Below, one piece after another: positions 53,622 through 62,658 of a stretch of DNA of 64,000 nucleotides; position 1 is the stretch's first letter, and every line of letters starts with the position of its first letter. Source of the DNA: Nitrospira japonica (lineage in GTDB: Bacteria > Nitrospirota > Nitrospiria > Nitrospirales > Nitrospiraceae); NCBI RefSeq assembly GCF_900169565.1, contig NZ_LT828648.1, positions 372,001 through 436,000 on the forward strand. Reading direction: 5' to 3'. The translations under genes were made by a program, and so were the position numbers. The notes beneath the pieces were generated by a model that had not been told where the DNA came from, did no database searches, and worked only from the letters and a program-made list of their open reading frames with translations.

Positions 53622-53870
53622 CTCATGCCGACTCTGTCTGTGGCCACTGTAAATAGGAACAGCAGATTGGTGGTGGATATCAACGCCTGGCGGTGGATAT
53701 GAACCAGCCTTCAAAGTCCTGCGAAGCCCGCTGGCTGCCAAACCCCCGCGAATCAGCGACTTCGAGCGATTCCTTCAGTGGCATACTGGTTGCTCACCAC
53801 CTGCGGTAGAAGCCACACAGATACCAAGACAGATAACATGAACACATCATCAATCTACAAGGAGGGCATC

Positions 53871-54308
53871 ATGGGAGCAGAATTTACATCGGGATTCTTC
53901 ATGCCGGATCATGCCACCAATGGACGCGTGCTGGTCGTCGACGATGAAGCCGACATTCGGAAGGTGGTGCGCATGACGCTGCAGAAAGCCGGCTACGACG
54001 TCCTCGAGGCCGAGAACGGCGAGAAGGCGATCGAAACCATCAACGCCGGGGAAAACCGGCTGCTGCTCGATGTCGTGATCTGCGACATTCGCATGCCGAA
54101 GATCAACGGAGTCGAAGCGATCGCCTACTTCCGCAGCAACTATCCACGGGTTCCCCTGATCGTGCTGACCGGATTCCCTGACACCGATATGGCGACGTCG
54201 TTGTTGCGCCAGGGCGTCGTGGACTATCTCGTCAAGCCGGTCGAAGGGGAGAAGTTACGGGAGGCGGTGGCCCGCGCCATGGGTCAACGCGAGCTTGCTC
54301 ATCTCTAA
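53871..54308 (+). CDS. Response regulator, receiver only
   Basis: 145 residues from ATG 53871, with AAGGAGG before it. D24-D25 (LVVDDEAD), phospho-acceptor D72 (VVICDIRMP), switch Thr in IVLTGFPD, Lys in YLVKPVEG. No output domain. First gene of a sensory unit with two kinases after it, but parted from them by a strong hairpin, so it is likely made in excess. It may be the shared phosphate receiver of both kinases. Confidence 0.9.
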   Translation: MGAEFTSGFFMPDHATNGRVLVVDDEADIRKVVRMTLQKAGYDVLEAENGEKAIETINAGENRLLLDVVICDIRMPKINGVEAIAYFRSNYPRVPLIVLTGFPDTDMATSLLRQGVVDYLVKPVEGEKLREAVARAMGQRELAHL

Positions 54309-54340
54309 ATGAGTACGGTGGGCCGCATGCGAGACGATCG

Positions 54341-54367
54341 AGGGAGAACCGGTCGCCGGTTCTCCCT
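54341..54367 (+). terminator. Hairpin between response regulator and kinase genes
   Basis: AGGGAGAACCGG, loop TCG, CCGGTTCTCCCT: a perfect 12-bp stem, 32 bp after the regulator stop, followed by CCGCCTTTT. A partial terminator or processing site that would lower expression of the kinases. Confidence 0.7.
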
Positions 54368-54387
54368 CCGCCTTTTGGAGCAGCGCC

Positions 54388-55455
54388 GTGCATAACTTGA
54401 CGGACAGCGCGGTGGTGTCGGCTCTCGCCCCCACCAAAGTGGTCATCCTCGGAGCCGGCCGCGGAGGCACGGCCCTCCTCGATCTGCTGCATCAAATCTC
54501 CGCCATTGAAATTCTCGGCATCGCCGATCGCGATCGGCGAGCCCCCGGCCTCCAGCGCGCAAGAGACCTTCGCATCCCGGTCACCGACCGGGCCGAAGAT
54601 TTGATTGCGAAGCATGACGTCAACTTGATCATGGACGTGACGGGTGATCCCCATATGGAGCACGTCATTCGACTCCATCGGCATCCGGAGACCGACGTGC
54701 TCAGCGGGACCGCTTCCCGGGTCCTGTGGGAGCTGGTTCGGCACGAAGCCCGACTCCAGGCCGAGCTCTTCCATGCCGAGAAAATGGCCGGCGTCGGGAA
54801 TTTTGCCGCAGGCATCGCCCACGACATCAACAATCCGCTCCAACTGATTCTCGGGCTCGCTGAAAATCTCGCGGAGGAACGAGACCTCCGCACGATCCAC
54901 GAGCAGGCCAAGGACATCATCGAGGCGGTCAAACGGACCAGCGCGATTTGCCGGGACCTGACGCAATATGCCCGCAAGTCTTCCGTCAATGGCGACAGCC
55001 AGGTGAATCTGAACCTCCGATTGGACGAAGCTCTCAAGATCGCCCGCTACGCCGCCAGCTTCCACGACATCACGGTGGTCAAGCGGTACGGCACCGGCGC
55101 CGTGACGACGGGCAATCCGGACGAACTCCTGCACGTGTTCGTGAATCTCATCACCAATGCGGTCCATGCCATGGATCGCGGCGGAGGAACCCTGACGCTG
55201 ACCACCGAGGCCGCCGGGGACGCGATACGGGCGAGCATCGCCGACACGGGGTGCGGCATGTCCTCCGAGGTCGCCGGCCGCATTTTCGAGCCGTTCTTCA
55301 CGACCAAGGGGCCGGGCAAAGGAACGGGGCTCGGGCTCTACAACGTCAAAACCATCGTCAACAGGATGCTCGGCACGATCACGGTCGATAGCCATGAAGG
55401 CACGGGCACCACCATCACCCTCAGCTTTCCTCCGCCGCGCGGGGTGCCGCCATGA
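54388..55455 (+). CDS. Histidine kinase with N-terminal Rossmann domain
   Basis: 355 residues, no membrane part. Residues 16-115 form a Rossmann-like NAD(P)-binding domain (KVVILGAGRGGTALLDLL with GAGRGG at 22-27, then IADRDRRAPGL and LIMDVTGDPHME). HisKA with H145 (GIAHDINNP) and HATPase_c (DTGCGMSS, GTGLGLYNVK) follow. It may read the NAD(H) pool or a nucleotide-like ligand in the cytoplasm. Stop overlaps the next kinase start (ATGA). An uncommon domain order. Confidence 0.88.
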   Translation: MHNLTDSAVVSALAPTKVVILGAGRGGTALLDLLHQISAIEILGIADRDRRAPGLQRARDLRIPVTDRAEDLIAKHDVNLIMDVTGDPHMEHVIRLHRHPETDVLSGTASRVLWELVRHEARLQAELFHAEKMAGVGNFAAGIAHDINNPLQLILGLAENLAEERDLRTIHEQAKDIIEAVKRTSAICRDLTQYARKSSVNGDSQVNLNLRLDEALKIARYAASFHDITVVKRYGTGAVTTGNPDELLHVFVNLITNAVHAMDRGGGTLTLTTEAAGDAIRASIADTGCGMSSEVAGRIFEPFFTTKGPGKGTGLGLYNVKTIVNRMLGTITVDSHEGTGTTITLSFPPPRGVPP

Positions 55456-57965
55456 AGGCCTCGAGCGTCGAGCCGGCTTCATCGACCCGCGGATGGCGTC
55501 TCCGGACCAAGCTGATCGTCTCGATGCTGCTGGTCGGGATCGTCCCCCTGCTAGTGGGGCTCGGTATGGCCTTTTGGCAAGGGTCCCGGGAGATCAACGA
55601 GGTCAGTGGAGAAAGCTTCAAGGCCCTCGCCACGGAGGCGGCCAGGAAGCTCGACATCCTGATCGGTGACGAGATTTCACGCACCGCGCGCATCGCGTCG
55701 GATCCGCTCATCATTAAAGAACTTGAGCGCCGCCGCGACGTCGTTCAAAACCAGTCCGCCTCTGCGGCCACCGCCGCCGAAGACCAACGGGCAAAATGGG
55801 ACTCCGCCGATCCAGTCACGGTCAAGACCATTACGGAGAACCCGATCGCCGGCTTGCTGCATGAGTATTACACGGGGGCCAGGAGCGAACCGGGAGAGAT
55901 CATTCCCCAGGTCGTCCGCGGCGCCACCAAAATGCTGTTCGTGACCGACGTCCAAGGGCATCTGGCGGCGGCCCTCACCACCAAGCCGAAGTTCGACAAC
56001 GGCGGGACCGCCTGGTGGAAGGGTGCCTACAATAAGGGCGTCGGCCAGCTGTACATCGAAGACGTCTATTTCGATAACTTGGCCGATACCTACGTGTTCT
56101 CCATCTCCATGCCGATCATGGACAGTCTGCGTTACGAGGCGGTGGGGGTACTGCGACGGGTCATCGACGCCAAGGAATTTTTTGCGCCTTCGACCCATCC
56201 CATTCGATTCGGCAAGACCGGTCACGTCATGCTGATCGACAGCCGGGGGATCGTCATCAGCTGTCCCATCCTGCCGACCGGCGTATCGCTCTCGGACGCC
56301 AGTCTCGTCCCGTTGGTCACACCGCGCCAGCCGGGATGGACCGATGCGCCAAGCGACGGGCACGGAGGCCGATCGGCTTCGATCATCGGCTTCGCGCCCC
56401 TTCCCGAAACCAGCCGCAACACGAACGGATCGTTGGAGCTCGGATCCTGGCACACGTTCGTATGGCAATCCTCCGACGAATTGTTCGGTCCCATCCGGCA
56501 CCTCCTGACCTGGATGACGGTCTTCGCCCTGATCGCGATGGCGCTGCTCGCGACGCTCGGTTACCTCGCCGCCACCCGCATCGTGACGCCGGTCCGCCAA
56601 CTGCAGCAGGCAGCCCAATCGATCGGACGCGGGGAATTGCGGCAAACCATCCAGATCAAGACGGGCGACGAGCTCGAAACCCTGGCGGAAGAGTTCAATC
56701 GGATGAACCGGCAACTGGAAGCCGCTTTTGCCGGATTGACCGACCAGGTCACCCTCAAGACGCAGGAGGTTCAATACCTGCGCGAATCCACCGACCAAAT
56801 CCTCGACGCCGTCCCCACACCCATCCTCATCATCGGCGATGACGAGTCGGTGCAGTACGTCAACCGTACCGGTCGCGAGGCATTCGACCTGGCGAACAGC
56901 GATCTGAAATCCCCTCGCCTCTTCGAGATTCTTCCGCTCGGGACTTCCCAGCAGCAGCAGATACGCCGGGAGCTCCTCGGCCTAACCGCACGGGCTCCGG
57001 CCGAACCCGCAGCCGGAACCGAAACGGAATCCGACACGACGCCCGTCCTTCGCGACCCTCTCGCGCCTCAACTCAACCAGGATGCGGAGGATCACCGGGC
57101 GGAACTCCAACTGGGTGATCACCTGTACCGCTATCAATGGTTCCGTGTGAGCGGACGGCCGGGTGAGGCCGATCGAGTCGGACTGGTCCTGCGCGACACG
57201 ACCGAGGAGAGCCGGATGCAGGAGAATCTGATTCAGGCCGAAAAGTCGGGAAGCCTGGGCATCCTCACCGCCGGGATCGGCCACGAACTCAACAATCCCC
57301 TGTTCGGCATTTTGGGCCTGGGCGAGGCCATTCAGGAGGAAGGCGACCTCGGTCGCGCCAAGTCATACGCGCATGACATCGTGCAGCACGGCCGGCGCAT
57401 GGCGTCCATCATCAGGGACTTTACCGGCGTCGCCACGCGCGAATCCTCCGACCAGCGCCAGACTGTTCCGCTGGAACGCGAGCTTGATCTGGCGCTGGCC
57501 ACGTTGGCGGTGGGAATGGACATCTCCGCGTTGACGATCGAGCGGTGCTATGCGGGTGACACCTGCGTGAACGCATCGCCAGACCAACTGCGGCAGGCCT
57601 TGAGCAACATCCTCCTGAACGCCGTGCAAGCCATGAGAGGGCGGGGCCTCCTGCGTCTGACGACCGTGACGACCGGCGCCACGGCCTCCGTGACCATTAC
57701 GGACTCGGGGCCGGGAATTCCCAAACAGCATCTGTCAAAGATTTTCGACCCCTTCTTCACGACCAAGGGGCAGGGAGAAGGGTCCGGTCTCGGCTTGACC
57801 GTCGCCCGCCGCATCATCAGAAAATTCGGCGGCGACATCCGGCTGGAAAGCGTCGAGGGGCAAGGCACCTCGTGCGTCATCAGCTTTCCGGTGCACCCCC
57901 GTTCCGCTTCCTCCAAGGAGGTCTCATGTACCGTCTCCGATACCCGCGTCATGTCGCAGCCGTGA
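55452..57965 (+). CDS. Membrane histidine kinase with Cache, HAMP and PAS
   Basis: 837 residues. TM (20-42), periplasmic double-Cache (45-350, with GKTGHVMLIDSRGIVISCP), TM (about 355-378), HAMP (ATRIVTPVRQLQQAAQSIGR), PAS (450-590), HisKA with H611 (GIGHELNNPLFG), HATPase_c (GSGLGLTVARRI). Senses an external ligand. Start overlaps the Rossmann kinase stop, and the next gene starts inside this gene's end, so all three are coupled. Confidence 0.92.
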   Translation: MKASSVEPASSTRGWRLRTKLIVSMLLVGIVPLLVGLGMAFWQGSREINEVSGESFKALATEAARKLDILIGDEISRTARIASDPLIIKELERRRDVVQNQSASAATAAEDQRAKWDSADPVTVKTITENPIAGLLHEYYTGARSEPGEIIPQVVRGATKMLFVTDVQGHLAAALTTKPKFDNGGTAWWKGAYNKGVGQLYIEDVYFDNLADTYVFSISMPIMDSLRYEAVGVLRRVIDAKEFFAPSTHPIRFGKTGHVMLIDSRGIVISCPILPTGVSLSDASLVPLVTPRQPGWTDAPSDGHGGRSASIIGFAPLPETSRNTNGSLELGSWHTFVWQSSDELFGPIRHLLTWMTVFALIAMALLATLGYLAATRIVTPVRQLQQAAQSIGRGELRQTIQIKTGDELETLAEEFNRMNRQLEAAFAGLTDQVTLKTQEVQYLRESTDQILDAVPTPILIIGDDESVQYVNRTGREAFDLANSDLKSPRLFEILPLGTSQQQQIRRELLGLTARAPAEPAAGTETESDTTPVLRDPLAPQLNQDAEDHRAELQLGDHLYRYQWFRVSGRPGEADRVGLVLRDTTEESRMQENLIQAEKSGSLGILTAGIGHELNNPLFGILGLGEAIQEEGDLGRAKSYAHDIVQHGRRMASIIRDFTGVATRESSDQRQTVPLERELDLALATLAVGMDISALTIERCYAGDTCVNASPDQLRQALSNILLNAVQAMRGRGLLRLTTVTTGATASVTITDSGPGIPKQHLSKIFDPFFTTKGQGEGSGLGLTVARRIIRKFGGDIRLESVEGQGTSCVISFPVHPRSASSKEVSCTVSDTRVMSQP

Positions 57966-58519
57966 CATTCGTAGCCTTATGGGGCTGGAGCGCTTCCACG
58001 GCGTTTTCCGCGAAGGAGGCCGCGCCGTCGCCGGGCATTGCGCCGGAGAAGGTGGCGAGCTACGTCCACGCCGTGCTGCAGGCGGACCGTACGATCTATA
58101 CGAATCAAGTCGTCAACCGCATGCAGGAGAAGGGGGTGGTATCGGCGGCGGAGCATTGGGAGCAGGACAATGCGCTTCCTCTTCCGGCGCAATTCCTCCA
58201 ACATTCCGGCCGGCTGGTTGCGGAGAGCGGACAAGGAATCCGCTATCGCTTGATCGGCTTGTCCCCCATTTACCAGCGCAACGCCCCCGCGACGGACTTT
58301 GAGCGCAAGGCCCTCGAATCGCTGAATCGCTCCTCGGACGCGCCGGTGACGGGCATCGTCACCAGCGGGCGAAAACAATACTTCCAGGCCATTTATCCTG
58401 ACCGAGCCGTATCCTCCGCCTGCGTCAGCTGCCACAACAGGCATCCACTCAGTCCCAAGCGGGACTTCAAGCTCAACGATGTCATGGGAGGCATCGCCAT
58501 CACGATTCCGCTGGATTAA
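57926..58519 (+). CDS. DUF3365 (Tll0287-like) c-type heme protein
   Basis: 197 residues from ATG 57926, set by a perfect AAGGAGG. Signal peptide (VAAVTFVALWGWSASTAFSA), then the DUF3365 domain (YTNQVVNRMQEKG, AEHWEQDNALPLPAQFL, GIRYRLIGLSPIYQRNAP) and a heme c site CVSCH near residue 168. A periplasmic monoheme PAS-like domain that may sense redox or NO, working beside the Cache kinase. Overlaps the kinase gene by 40 bp. Confidence 0.87.
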   Translation: MYRLRYPRHVAAVTFVALWGWSASTAFSAKEAAPSPGIAPEKVASYVHAVLQADRTIYTNQVVNRMQEKGVVSAAEHWEQDNALPLPAQFLQHSGRLVAESGQGIRYRLIGLSPIYQRNAPATDFERKALESLNRSSDAPVTGIVTSGRKQYFQAIYPDRAVSSACVSCHNRHPLSPKRDFKLNDVMGGIAITIPLD

Positions 58520-58580
58520 CGGGGGCAGGCCCGTTGCGTTCGGCCAGTACGTCTTGCGGGAAGAGTCACGACAGGGCGGT

Positions 58581-59654
58581 TCAGGGAGCGGGCACGGTCT
58601 GCTGATATTCTTCCCGATAAATCTGCAGCGCGGTAATGAAGAGACTGACGAGAACCGGTCCGATGAAGAGGCCGATCAGTCCGTAGAGAGCCAGGCCGCC
58701 GAGGACGCTGAAAACGAGAAAAAGGACGGGAATCTCGACGTCCTTGCCGATCAACCAGGGCCGCAGAACCTGATCCACCGTCGAGACGACCCCGAGACCC
58801 CAGGCCAGCATGGCCACGGCTTTCCACATCGTTCCAGCCCAGAAGAGATAGGCCACGACCGGCCCCCACACGAGAGCCGTCCCTCCGAACGGAATCGGCG
58901 CGAGAATAATCGTCAGCGCGGTGAGCACCACGGGGAACGGCACCCCAAGCACCAAATACGCCAGGCCGGCCAGTAGGCCCTGAACCACCGCCGTGACAAG
59001 CATGCCCTTGACCACGGCCCGGACGGTTTGATCCAAACGAGTGAGGATTTTCTCCTTATGTGACCGGTCCAGCGGGATGAGATCATTGAGCACGTGCGTC
59101 CATTCCCTGCCCTCTTTGTAGAAGAAAAAGAGCACCATCAGCATGATGAAAAAATCCGAGACGAGCAGCAACGTGTTCTTCAGCAGACCGCCCATTTGAT
59201 CGACGAAGAACTGGCTGAGAAACTTGGCCCCGGTAATGACCGATTGCTCCACCGAAATCTCTTGGAGGTTCTTCCCGGTGATGAGGGTCCGGAGCCATTC
59301 GCCGACGATCGGCACGGCCGCCACCTGCTCCGGCAAGCGATCGAGCCCCCCTTCCGCAATCCAGGACCGGACCGCCTTTTCCGCGTCCCTCGTTTCGTGC
59401 ACGAGCAGGATTCCCACGACGATCAACGGCACCACGACGACGGCCAGCACGCCGATGGTCAAGATCGAGGCGGACAACGTGTCCCGCCCGCCGAAGGCCC
59501 TGGTCAACCGTTCATGAAGCGGATAGGTTGCATGCACGAGGAGTGCCGCCCAGAGAGCCGGAAACAGGAACGGCTGCAGGATGAGTCCGATCTGATAGAG
59601 GAGAACGAGAAGCAGTCCGAAGAAGACAACCGTAAACGGATGCGGTCTGGTCAT
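58581..59654 (-). CDS. AI-2E-family transporter (PerM type)
   Basis: 357 residues from ATG 59654; earlier in-frame starts lie inside the bactofilin gene and lack sense. About eight helices in the family pattern: GLLLVLLYQIGLILQPFLFPALWAALL, the large soluble loop (115-180), MLVTAVVQGLLAGLAYLVLG and LAPIPFGGTALVWGPVVAYL. Members export AI-2, sodium or other ions. Substrate unknown. Follows the bactofilin gene by 34 bp. Confidence 0.9.
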   Translation of the reverse strand: MTRPHPFTVVFFGLLLVLLYQIGLILQPFLFPALWAALLVHATYPLHERLTRAFGGRDTLSASILTIGVLAVVVVPLIVVGILLVHETRDAEKAVRSWIAEGGLDRLPEQVAAVPIVGEWLRTLITGKNLQEISVEQSVITGAKFLSQFFVDQMGGLLKNTLLLVSDFFIMLMVLFFFYKEGREWTHVLNDLIPLDRSHKEKILTRLDQTVRAVVKGMLVTAVVQGLLAGLAYLVLGVPFPVVLTALTIILAPIPFGGTALVWGPVVAYLFWAGTMWKAVAMLAWGLGVVSTVDQVLRPWLIGKDVEIPVLFLVFSVLGGLALYGLIGLFIGPVLVSLFITALQIYREEYQQTVPAP

Positions 59655-59688
59655 GCGCGCCTGGATCCCGTTGACCAGTGCACTATCG

Positions 59689-60132
59689 CTAGGCGTTCGA
59701 CTCCTTGTCAAGGACGACCACGTGCTTGCTTCGATGAGTGGAGAGCTCGTGCACGGTGCCGGGAAGCTTGGGCAGTTCGTCCGGCCAGGACGCCACACCC
59801 ATGTCCGTGGAGCCCTGCAGCTTCGCGCCTTCCTCCATCATCAGCACCGGAGCATGGATTTCCCCGATCAGGACGGCGGTCTTGAGCAGCTGCACCCGCT
59901 CGCTGGCCGTGACCTTGGCCTTGATGCGGCCGCTGCTGACCACCACGCCTGCGTCGATGGTTCCCTGCACCAGCCCCTCCTCGCCGATGATCACTTGCCC
60001 GTTGGTGTGAATGTCTCCCTCGAGACGTCCGTCGATCCGGACCGTGCCCTCGACGCGAATCTCGCCCCTCAGTTGCACACCCCTGGCCAACAGGGTGATG
60101 TTGTCGTCGCCGGAGAATCCGTTTTTCTTCAT
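59689..60132 (-). CDS. Bactofilin
   Basis: 147 residues from ATG 60132 (GAGGAGGG before). Right-handed beta-helix with the words ITLLARGVQLRGEIRVEGTV, RIDGRLEGDI, and IGEEGLVQGTIDAGVVVSSG. A polymer-forming scaffold protein that helps place cell-wall enzymes; with the PBP1B gene next to it this fits. A tail of about 30 residues (DELPKLPGTVHEL...) is outside the core. Confidence 0.93.
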   Translation of the reverse strand: MKKNGFSGDDNITLLARGVQLRGEIRVEGTVRIDGRLEGDIHTNGQVIIGEEGLVQGTIDAGVVVSSGRIKAKVTASERVQLLKTAVLIGEIHAPVLMMEEGAKLQGSTDMGVASWPDELPKLPGTVHELSTHRSKHVVVLDKESNA

Positions 60133-60256
60133 CGAGGCCCTCCTCACGCAATGTCACGCCAGCTTACACCAACCCCCTTCAACGACCTAGCAGATAATCG
60201 AAACCCCGACTGCCAACCTCAATTTCCAATCGCCGACAGCCGGAGGCGCCTCCGGT

Positions 60257-62569
60257 TTACGACAGGCCGAACGAGCGCCGCAACCGCTCCCACATCCCGC
60301 CGCCGTGCGTCTCGCAGTAGACGCTCGGTTCGGTCCCCTCGATGAAGACCTCCGCCGTCTGCTCGGGGCATTGGGACGTCGCCAGCTGCCCGGTTCTCGG
60401 ATCGACGCGACGCGTGACGATACCGGTTGGAATCTGAAACCGCGGAGACCGCTCCGGCACGACGCGCCTGGCGACGTCCATCCAAATCGGGAGCGCCGCC
60501 TGGCTCCCGGTCAGACGGATCGGCTGCTCGTCATCGAATCCCACCCACACGCCGATCGTAAGGTCCGCCGTGTAGCCGACGAACCAGGCATCACGATACC
60601 CGTCGGTCGTCCCCGTCTTGCCAGCGACCGCTCCGGCGAAGCCGAGCGTCCGAGCCTTGGTCGCGGTGCCCCGCTGAACGACGCCCTCCAGCAACGATGT
60701 CACCACGTAGGCCGCCTGCGCCGACACCGCCTGCTTGCGGTCCGGCGTGGCGGCCCAGAGAGACGCCCCTTGGCGTTCGGCGATCGATCGAACCACGGTC
60801 GGACGAACCCAGATTCCCCCGTTCGCGACCGCACCGTACGCCGAGGTGATTTCCAGCAGCGAAACGGATGAGCTGCCCAGGGCGATCGAGAGGTCTTCGG
60901 TCAGCGGACTCGTGATGCCAAGACGCCGAAGAAGGTCCGTCACGGCACGGGTGCCCACCGCTTGAGCGATCCGGACAGCCGGCACGTTGAGCGACTGCTC
61001 CAGCGCGCTGCGCAGGGTCACCCGGCCCCGGAACTGGCGGTCGTAATTCTTGGGAGACCAGGCGCCGGTATCGGACTCGAACGTGACCGGTTCATCCGCG
61101 AGCAGACTGGCGGCCGTCAGGCCAGGCCCTTTCCCTTCCCGGGACGCCTCCAACGCGGCCAGATAGATGAACGGCTTGAAGAGCGAGCCGGCCTGCCGGC
61201 GGGCCTGGACGGCTCGATTGAATTGACTGAGCCGATAGTCTCGTCCGCCCGCGAGGGCCAGAATCGAACCGGTTGCCTGCTCCAGAATGACGATCGAGGC
61301 TTGAACCGGCTGTCCTGACGTTGCAAGCGATGGTACGGTCCGCTCCAGCTTCTTCAACCCATTTTCCACCGCGTCGGTCGCGACCTGCTGGAGAATCGGA
61401 TCGAGCGTGCTGTCGATGCGCAGTCCTTCCGGCAGCGGCGTTCCGACCGTCTCTTCCACCTGCCGCAAGGCGGCATCCACGAAATACGGCGCGTCCGCCA
61501 GCACGTCGTCGGGCGGCATCACCCGAAGCCGTTCGTTCACGGCGATTTTCCATTCTTCCTCCGTGAGACGCCCCCGCTCGCGCAGCGTGCGAAGCACGAC
61601 GTTCCGGCGCTCGACGGCCGCCTCCGGATGCTTGGTCGGCGCATACGTGTTGGGACCTTTGATCAAGCCGGCGACCAGCGCCGTTTCCGCGACGCTGAGC
61701 TGGGACAGCGACTTCCCGAAGTACCGGTGCGCGGCCTCGCTGATCCCGTAGATCGAGACGAACCCCGCCTGGCCCAGGTAGATCTCGTTGAGGTAGCTTT
61801 CCAGGATGTCCTGTTTGCGATACTTCACTTCCAGCACGACGGCGGCCAGCGCCTCTTTCATTTTCCGCACGAACGTCCGTTGCGGCGAATAGAAGAGATT
61901 CTTCGCGAGCTGCTGGGTGACGGTGCTGCCGCCCTGCACGACGCCGCCGCTCGTCAGGTTGCGCCAGACGGCGCGGCCGATCGCGACCGGATCGATGCCG
62001 ACATGCGAAAAAAAGCGGCGATCCTCGACGGAGAGCACCGCGTCGACGAGGGACGGCGGCATGTCCGCGAGCGGCACCCATTCTCGCACCTGCCGGGATC
62101 CGCCCCGCAATCCGCTGATCAGCTCTGGTTCCAGATAGACCGGGAAAACGGGCGTCCGATCCGGCATCGAGAGCACTTCCGTGATCGTACCCTGATCCAA
62201 CGTCAGCTGGATCATACGGGCCTTCAAAAGGCTCTCGGGCTGTGCGCGCACATAGATCGTCAACGACTCGGGCGCCAGGCGATAGTCTCCGGGGGTGGCG
62301 ACGTCGCCGGTCACCGCACGATAGCCCAGCCGCTGCAATCGTTCGGGCAACCGCGCCTCTTTGACCGACAGATCGGCTTTCAACTGAAACGGCGCGGTAT
62401 AGAGCCGCAGCGGCGGGTGGTCTTCGCGTTTCGGCAATTCGAGAAACGTTGCGAGGTAGGCTCCGTAGCCGGCCACCGCCAGCAATAGGAGCACTCCAAG
62501 GCCTGCCGCGGCCAAGACGCCTCTCATCAGCCAGGGAGAACGCACGATTGTTCGAATCCCTGCACGCAT
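60257..62569 (-). CDS. mrcB: Bifunctional penicillin-binding protein 1B
   Basis: 770 residues from ATG 62569. TM (about 17-38), UB2H-like segment (50-130: LPERLQRLGYRAVTGD), GT51 glycosyltransferase (155-320: VLSVEDRRFFSHVGIDP, QGGSTVTQQLAKNLFYSP), transpeptidase (410-700: Ser in AGSLFKPF, SLN in EQSLNVP, KTG in VAGKTGTTDGYRDAWFVG). Makes and cross-links peptidoglycan. C-terminal Cys pair (SQCPEQ, VYCET) is unusual but seen in relatives. Confidence 0.95.
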   Translation of the reverse strand: MRAGIRTIVRSPWLMRGVLAAAGLGVLLLLAVAGYGAYLATFLELPKREDHPPLRLYTAPFQLKADLSVKEARLPERLQRLGYRAVTGDVATPGDYRLAPESLTIYVRAQPESLLKARMIQLTLDQGTITEVLSMPDRTPVFPVYLEPELISGLRGGSRQVREWVPLADMPPSLVDAVLSVEDRRFFSHVGIDPVAIGRAVWRNLTSGGVVQGGSTVTQQLAKNLFYSPQRTFVRKMKEALAAVVLEVKYRKQDILESYLNEIYLGQAGFVSIYGISEAAHRYFGKSLSQLSVAETALVAGLIKGPNTYAPTKHPEAAVERRNVVLRTLRERGRLTEEEWKIAVNERLRVMPPDDVLADAPYFVDAALRQVEETVGTPLPEGLRIDSTLDPILQQVATDAVENGLKKLERTVPSLATSGQPVQASIVILEQATGSILALAGGRDYRLSQFNRAVQARRQAGSLFKPFIYLAALEASREGKGPGLTAASLLADEPVTFESDTGAWSPKNYDRQFRGRVTLRSALEQSLNVPAVRIAQAVGTRAVTDLLRRLGITSPLTEDLSIALGSSSVSLLEITSAYGAVANGGIWVRPTVVRSIAERQGASLWAATPDRKQAVSAQAAYVVTSLLEGVVQRGTATKARTLGFAGAVAGKTGTTDGYRDAWFVGYTADLTIGVWVGFDDEQPIRLTGSQAALPIWMDVARRVVPERSPRFQIPTGIVTRRVDPRTGQLATSQCPEQTAEVFIEGTEPSVYCETHGGGMWERLRRSFGLS

Positions 62570-62658
62570 GACGGTTACCAAGACCGGACTTCAAGCCGAG
62601 CCCGGATGGACGAGCAACGATCCCAACGCCGGCCGGAGCGCCGACTCACTGCTGCAGC

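Noticed and set aside
61092-62594. 500-residue minus-strand frame beside PBP1B
   Set aside because: A shifted frame of the same strand; Arg- and Gly-rich with no motif, while PBP1B motifs are in the other frame.
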